Source: Streptomyces sp. NRRL F-525
GTDB taxonomy: Bacteria > Actinomycetota > Actinomycetes > Streptomycetales > Streptomycetaceae
DNA length: 64,000 bases
NCBI RefSeq assembly: GCF_000716605.1
Contig: NZ_JNXE01000024.1
Span: 1 to 64,000 of the forward strand
Direction of reading: 5' to 3'
Below the pieces are notes generated by a model. It was not told the DNA's origin. It did no database searches and saw only the letters and a list, made by a program, of their open reading frames with translations. Numbering within the stretch: the stretch's first letter is position 1; each line of letters starts with the position of its first letter. The position numbers and the translations under genes were made by a program. Of the stretch, positions 60,505 to 64,000 are shown piece after piece.

Positions 60505-61170
60505 CTAGTTGGATACGTCCGAAAGGGCCGACCCCGTGGACAAGTGTTCTCGGTCGGTTTCGGTGTTCTCCGTGCGGAAGCAGTACGGGTACCGCAGCGC
60601 AAGCCACCTCGGGGTCACGCCGGCCCACTCGGCAACCGTGACGGACGGGATGCCCATCCTCAGCCACTTCACCAGGCAAGAATCACGGAGGATGGCAATG
60701 GGCTCCCCCAGGCGCCACGCGTACAGGTCATCCCGCGGCAGGACAGCCTGTTGAGCCTGCTCCCAGATCCGCTTGTAGCTGGACGTCAGGAGCGGCCCAC
60801 CTCCCGTGCCTGGAAACAGCAGGTCGTCCATCTGCAGGCCAGCGTCGCTGATCCACTCGCGGAGGAACTCCACGGACTGCGGCTGGAGGGGTATCACCCT
60901 CGCCTTCCCCCTGCGACGGACCGTCAACTTACCCCCGTCGCCCTCCGGGAGCGCCACATCGCTCACACGCAGAGCGCGAGCCTCACGCGCGAACAGAGCC
61001 TGCTCGGCCACGGTACGCATGAAGGGGTACACCGAGCGATTGCCACCCGCCGTCCCATGAATCGACTCAAGCAGAGATCCAACCTGCTCCTCGGAAAGCA
61101 ACCACTCTTCTTCCACGACTTCGACGTACACGGCTTTGAACTCCTCAGGAACGGCAATTGAATGCACCAC
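60505..61170 (-). CDS. Recombinase-like protein with degenerate active site
   Basis: This 221-residue protein aligns by eye with the catalytic domain of tyrosine recombinases. ALFAREARALRVSDVAL corresponds to the first Arg region, RRRGKARVIPL to the beta-sheet Lys region, and SCLVKWLRMGIPSVTVAEWAGVTPRWLALRYPY to the box II region. The HxxR histidine and the second GH histidine are replaced (RDSC and AGV). An Arg and a Tyr remain. It is probably an inactive or repurposed recombinase. GC content is lower than in neighbouring genes. Confidence 0.6.
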   Translation of the reverse strand: MVHSIAVPEEFKAVYVEVVEEEWLLSEEQVGSLLESIHGTAGGNRSVYPFMRTVAEQALFAREARALRVSDVALPEGDGGKLTVRRRGKARVIPLQPQSVEFLREWISDAGLQMDDLLFPGTGGGPLLTSSYKRIWEQAQQAVLPRDDLYAWRLGEPIAILRDSCLVKWLRMGIPSVTVAEWAGVTPRWLALRYPYCFRTENTETDREHLSTGSALSDVSN

Positions 61171-61697
61171 GCGCAGATCAGCGCGACAGGTTCAATGGTC
61201 TGCAGAACCGCCGGTTTGGCCAACCGGCGATCGTCGGCTATGTTGCCCCCGCCCCCGCGCTCCCGGAATCCAACTGCACACAGGAACAGCGGGGCCCAAC
61301 CGCACTTCCCCGAACCGCTCTAGGTTTGCTTGCTTCGCCGCGTTCTTCCAGTCCGTTGCGCACCCAATGTGTCTGCCGTCGGCGAATCAACGCACCCAAG
61401 CAATGGGGAGGAGCACCACTGCAAGCCCGCTAGCCGGGCTGCCGAGTCCAAGGAACAGAGCAGGCGCCTTCTAAGCGCCTGCTCTATCCATCGCGACCTT
61501 GGACGCCTCGTACCCCGTCAATCACTTCTGGCAGACTGGTGAGTGGGCCACACCGTATGAACTCACCGAACGCCGCGGGTTGTCGGACCGTTACTTTCAT
61601 CCGGGCTGCCCGACTTGGCCGAGCGCGCGGTGCAACGCGGACTGCATACGACGTGGGCACCGTCCAGTCCGACATAGACGTGGTCCCCAGACTCACC
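61171..61697. other. Island stretch without a recognisable gene
   Basis: This is about 530 bases upstream of the degenerate recombinase. Short open frames exist on the plus strand, but none has a ribosome site or protein-like composition. A strong hairpin at 61457-61485 is the only clear element. Confidence 0.45.
61457..61485. terminator. 11-bp perfect hairpin
   Basis: AGAGCAGGCGC (61457-61467) and GCGCCTGCTCT (61475-61485) pair perfectly around CTTCTAA. No gene end lies close by on the plus strand. It could terminate transcription from the small minus-strand frames to its right. Confidence 0.6.
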
Positions 61698-61844
61698 TCA
61701 GGTGGTACGCCGGTTAGCGATGCCCTCGCGCGCTTCCTTGGCCGCCGCCTCCCACTGGGCCGCCGCCTTGGCGGCCTCGGCGGTCTTCTCTGCCGCGGAC
61801 GTCGTGAAGGAGTTGAATCCGGTGGTTGCTGTACCCCGGCTCAT
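61698..61844 (-). CDS. Possible 48-aa helical protein
   Basis: ATG 61844 opens a 48-codon frame rich in Ala, Glu and Lys (KTAEAAKAAAQWEAAAKEAR) that would form one helix. No good ribosome site is visible. It is 12 bases downstream of the cysteine-rich fragment, so it may be the second gene of an operon cut by the IS element. The evidence is weak. Confidence 0.35.
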   Translation of the reverse strand: MSRGTATTGFNSFTTSAAEKTAEAAKAAAQWEAAAKEAREGIANRRTT

Positions 61845-61856
61845 GTTGTACCGGGT

Positions 61857-61970
61857 TCAGCCACATGAGCCGTTGCAGCAGAAGCCGTCGCCGTTGCGGT
61901 ATTCGCCGAGGTCCCCCTCCGCGACGTCATCGGCGAAGCAAACGGGGTCGTTGCGCAGGTTCGCCGTGTC
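61857..61970 (-). pseudogene. Cysteine-rich C-terminal fragment cut off at the IS end
   Basis: This 37-codon frame includes NDPVCFADD and ends DGFCCNGSCG then TGA. It begins exactly at the CTAG junction with the IS701-like element, with an in-frame TAG at once upstream and no start codon. It is therefore the tail of a gene interrupted by the insertion. The parent family is unknown. Confidence 0.5.
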
Positions 61971-62822
61971 CTAGTACTCCAGTTGCACTTCTCCATATGC
62001 CCTGGTCAGGTGGCTCCTTTGGAGTGTAAATGGCTGACGCCCCGTCAGAGTGGTGGCGGTTCGTGACTCACCCGATCGGGGTGCGTGCGGCGCTGATAGT
62101 GGCAGCGGCGGGCGACGCCCTGGTGGCGTCGGCGCCAGCGAGACCAGTGGAGACGGCGCCTGGGTGATTGGTGCCGGGCTGCGGAGGAATGGGCAAGGTC
62201 CAACAGCCCTCGAATTTCTGCCACGGTGAGGGGACCGAGGCTGCTCGACCCGTTTCTCCGGCCCCTTTTTTAAGGGCATGGGCGGTCATCGCCGCCAGGA
62301 AGGCGCGCGAGCATGGCCAGCGTGATGTGGCGGTACCAGCCGACGTAGCGGCGGACTTCGTACTGGTTCAGGCCACATTCGTTCTTCGCGGCCTGGAAGC
62401 ACTCCTCAATGGCCCACCGGAAACCGGCGACCCGGACGAGTTCGGCTACCGTGACGTCTGCCTGGGCGAAGGCGAGGTAGTAGGCGATCTCCTCGGGACG
62501 CGCCAGGCTGCGGCGGGCCAGGACCCAGCGGTAGTGGGTGTGATCGCAACCGTCAATGGTGGGCAGCTTGGCCGCGGCCCAGTCGTAGACCCGCGGCCCC
62601 TTCACCCCGTCCCCGCAGGAGATCCGCTCCCACCCCTCGGGGGGCGCCGGCCAGGACATGGTCGATGCGCCAGCTGCCCGCCGGGGACTTGACCTGCTGG
62701 GACTTGGGCACGGCCAGGACGTATGCCACGCGGGCCTCCTCCAGCATCTGCCGGAAGTGTCACTCCTGTCCGTAGGCCGCATCGGCGGTCACCCAGGTGA
62801 TCGGCAGATCCACCTCAAGAAC
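61971..62822 (-). mobile_element. Truncated, decayed IS701-family element
   Basis: The frames read in pieces as the C-terminal half of an IS701-type transposase: ITWVTADAAYGQE, HFRQMLEEARVAYVLAVPKSQ, VKGPRVYDWAAAKLP, GFRWAIEECFQAAKNECGL, EVRRYVGWYRHITLAMLA, and the Arg/His-rich tail WSRWRRRHQGVARRCHYQ ending at 62045. At least three frame changes (near 62640, 62290 and 62135) and a TGG-to-TGA stop at 62759-62761 disable it. The right end reads GCAACTGGAGTA-CTAG (CTAG at 61971-61974), which fits the YTAR target of this family. The left half is missing beyond 62822. Confidence 0.82.
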
Positions 62823-62912
62823 CAAAAGTCCGGGGCGAGCCTGAATCCCGAGCACATAGCTCTCTTCCAAGAAGTAGACGGCCAGACGCCTTACTTCTCT
62901 GCATTCTTTCAT
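62823..62912 (-). pseudogene. N-terminal fragment of an immunity-like gene, truncated by the IS
   Basis: ATG 62912 overlaps the stop of the toxin-like frame by four bases and begins MKECREVRRLAVYFLEESYV. After GLLVLEV the sequence turns directly into transposase, so only about 30 codons survive. A small gene coupled to the end of a polymorphic toxin is normally its immunity protein. Confidence 0.55.
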
Positions 62913-63179
62913 CCCAGATCCCATTCGATGGGCGTGTGATTTCCGGTACTCTTTCGCGTGACGGGATTCCCGAACGAGTCGATTCGCTCCCCGTCGGCAT
63001 TCCTCATTTCGACGTGCGGGTCACTGCTTCCCGGAGCTCTGTCAGTGCCCTTCTTGATGGTGAGTCGGGTTTGGGCGTTAGCCGAGACCGATCGAGTCGC
63101 CGGTATCACGCGGCGCCGGTTGGCGCGGCATGGGACCGCTCGGTTCGCCGGCCTTCGAGGCGTTGAACTGCTCAATGAT
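62909..63179 (-). pseudogene. Polymorphic-toxin C-terminal remnant (Ntox24-like), frameshifted
   Basis: The end reads SSDPHVEMRNADGERIDSFG then NPVTRKSTGNHTPIEWD, which recalls the polymorphic toxin type 24 C-terminus of Rhs/WapA-like proteins; the name is from memory. An upstream piece in another frame (EQFNASKAGEPSGPMPRQPA) joins it near 63085-63095 after one frame change. No delivery domain or start is present, so this is a displaced toxin cassette. Confidence 0.5.
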
Positions 63180-63198
63180 CAGAGAATTCGACTGCCGT

Positions 63199-63678
63199 TC
63201 ACGCCTCCTGGTGGGGAAGTAGGTTTGGAGGGCACGTGTCCGGGCGCGCCAGTGCCCACTGCATAGCCTTCAGCGCCATGTCATCGAATCCTCCGTCGAA
63301 CGCCTCCACCTGGACATCATCCGCCAAGAACTCACCCATGGATTCATGGAAAATGAAAGAAAAATGCCTCTTCCTGACCCATTTGGATTCCGGGAACCTC
63401 GCCTTATTTTGCTCCTGAAGCGTATCGAACCAGTTCGATCCGATCACTTCATAAACTCCGTAGGAGCAATTGCCGTAGAGTGCATGCCCAATCAGCGCCT
63501 CATCGTTCGGATATCCGAACTTCATTTGCATGCACCCGGAAAAACGAACCACTGCAGGCTTCCGTTCCGTGTTCATGATGAGAACACTGCACGAATACTC
63601 ATCCGTGAGCACCATGCCGCCACCTGTGGTGGATACTTCCATGCCAAGGTTGATTTCTCGCAATCGAACGAGATTCAT
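63199..63678 (-). CDS. Hypothetical protein, possible orphan immunity protein
   Basis: This 159-residue soluble protein has GGGAGA just before ATG 63678 (MNLVRLREINLGMEVSTTGG). It is unusually low in GC for the window and rich in Phe, Met and Asn (FSGCMQMKFGYPNDEALIGH, GSNWFDTLQEQNKARFPESKW), which suggests transfer. It ends 20 bases before the toxin-like remnant, in the same direction. Small acidic proteins in such places are often orphan immunity genes. No family was recognised. Confidence 0.65.
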   Translation of the reverse strand: MNLVRLREINLGMEVSTTGGGMVLTDEYSCSVLIMNTERKPAVVRFSGCMQMKFGYPNDEALIGHALYGNCSYGVYEVIGSNWFDTLQEQNKARFPESKWVRKRHFSFIFHESMGEFLADDVQVEAFDGGFDDMALKAMQWALARPDTCPPNLLPHQEA

Positions 63679-63940
63679 TTCTCCCTCTCCGTAAACCGTC
63701 CGGCCGCCCGCCGGTAGCTGCCGATCAAGCGATTGGTCCAGCATATGACACGCCGCCCACCCGGCAGATCCCCACCGGCACCGCCCTCACGCTGCGGCGG
63801 GAGTGAGTACGGATCGCCAACCCGAGCACGCAACCCAGCGGCATCCGCCTTACGGCGGAGTAACCCCTACCAGACAGGGCGGCGGTGCCGAAATGACTCG
63901 GACCCTCCAGCGGTCAGCTCCAGAGGATCCGAGTCCAGCA

Positions 63941-64000
63941 CTACCCTTCCTCCATGTCGATTTCTGCCTCAATTTCCGCTTCTTCCGCCGCCATATTGGC
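63941..64000 (-). CDS. Partial gene running off the right edge
   Basis: On the minus strand the last 60 bases form an open frame ending AEEAEIEAEIDMEEG and TAG at 63941-63943. The acidic tail is protein-like, but only 19 codons are visible. The interval 63745-63940 holds no gene that I can see. Confidence 0.35.
   Translation of the reverse strand, partial: ANMAAEEAEIEAEIDMEEG

Noticed and set aside
61457..61485. Possible tRNA anticodon arm or tRNA fragment as attachment site
   Set aside because: The 11-bp stem is too long, and no T-arm, D-arm or acceptor stem can be drawn around it.

Overview
This window is high-GC actinobacterial chromosome and almost certainly Streptomyces. The codon use is strongly GC-biased with long antisense shadow frames, and GTG starts and TANNNT -10 boxes next to start codons are common. 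The families present are also typical: a SepF-like protein, XRE-DUF5753/DUF397 pairs, a fused nitrate reductase/flavoprotein, LLM flavin oxidoreductases and MmyB-type regulators. I saw no rRNA, tRNA or CRISPR array.

Layout of the first half. 0-4.1 kb: an RNA-repair operon, hen1-pnkp, on the minus strand. 4.3-12.4 kb: an FtsX/MacB-like export system, with two large permeases on the plus strand converging on two ATPases on the minus strand. 12.5-19.1 kb: a TetR/MFS pair, an LLM oxidoreductase, small proteins, a MazG-like/ATPase pair and a SepF-like gene. 19.3-25.1 kb: a 1334-residue nitrate reductase/flavoprotein fusion and a polytopic membrane protein. 25.2-27.7 kb: YceI/MarR with three operator copies, and an ECF sigma factor behind a Met/His-rich membrane protein.

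27.8-37 kb holds a minus-strand catabolic cluster: pxpA-pxpB-pxpC, MHS transporter, SDR, aminotransferase, RraA-type aldolase. A LysR gene and a 2-hydroxyacid dehydrogenase lie divergent to it. The set reads as a route for a substituted (for example 4-hydroxy) 5-oxoproline: ring opening, transamination, aldol cleavage to pyruvate plus glyoxylate, then reduction. This is inference. 37-46.3 kb holds several regulator/transporter/enzyme modules. The best is a MarR operon whose promoter lies inside a perfect 18-bp inverted repeat and whose message looks leaderless.

46.4-64 kb is accessory DNA. Its core is a two-gene cassette of unknown function: a 771-residue protein with no recognised domain, followed by a giant (about 2045-residue) P-loop ATPase that carries a second, degenerate NTPase module at its C-terminus. 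I regard it as the best candidate for an undescribed system, perhaps defence or conflict related. Around it lie decayed mobile parts: an XRE regulator broken by an 8-bp tandem duplication, a DUF397 gene, a 3' fragment of an RNA methyltransferase gene (a possible attachment-site scar), a frameshifted tyrosine integrase with its excisionase, a second recombinase with altered catalytic residues, a truncated IS701-family element ending at CTAG, and remnants of a polymorphic toxin/immunity pair.
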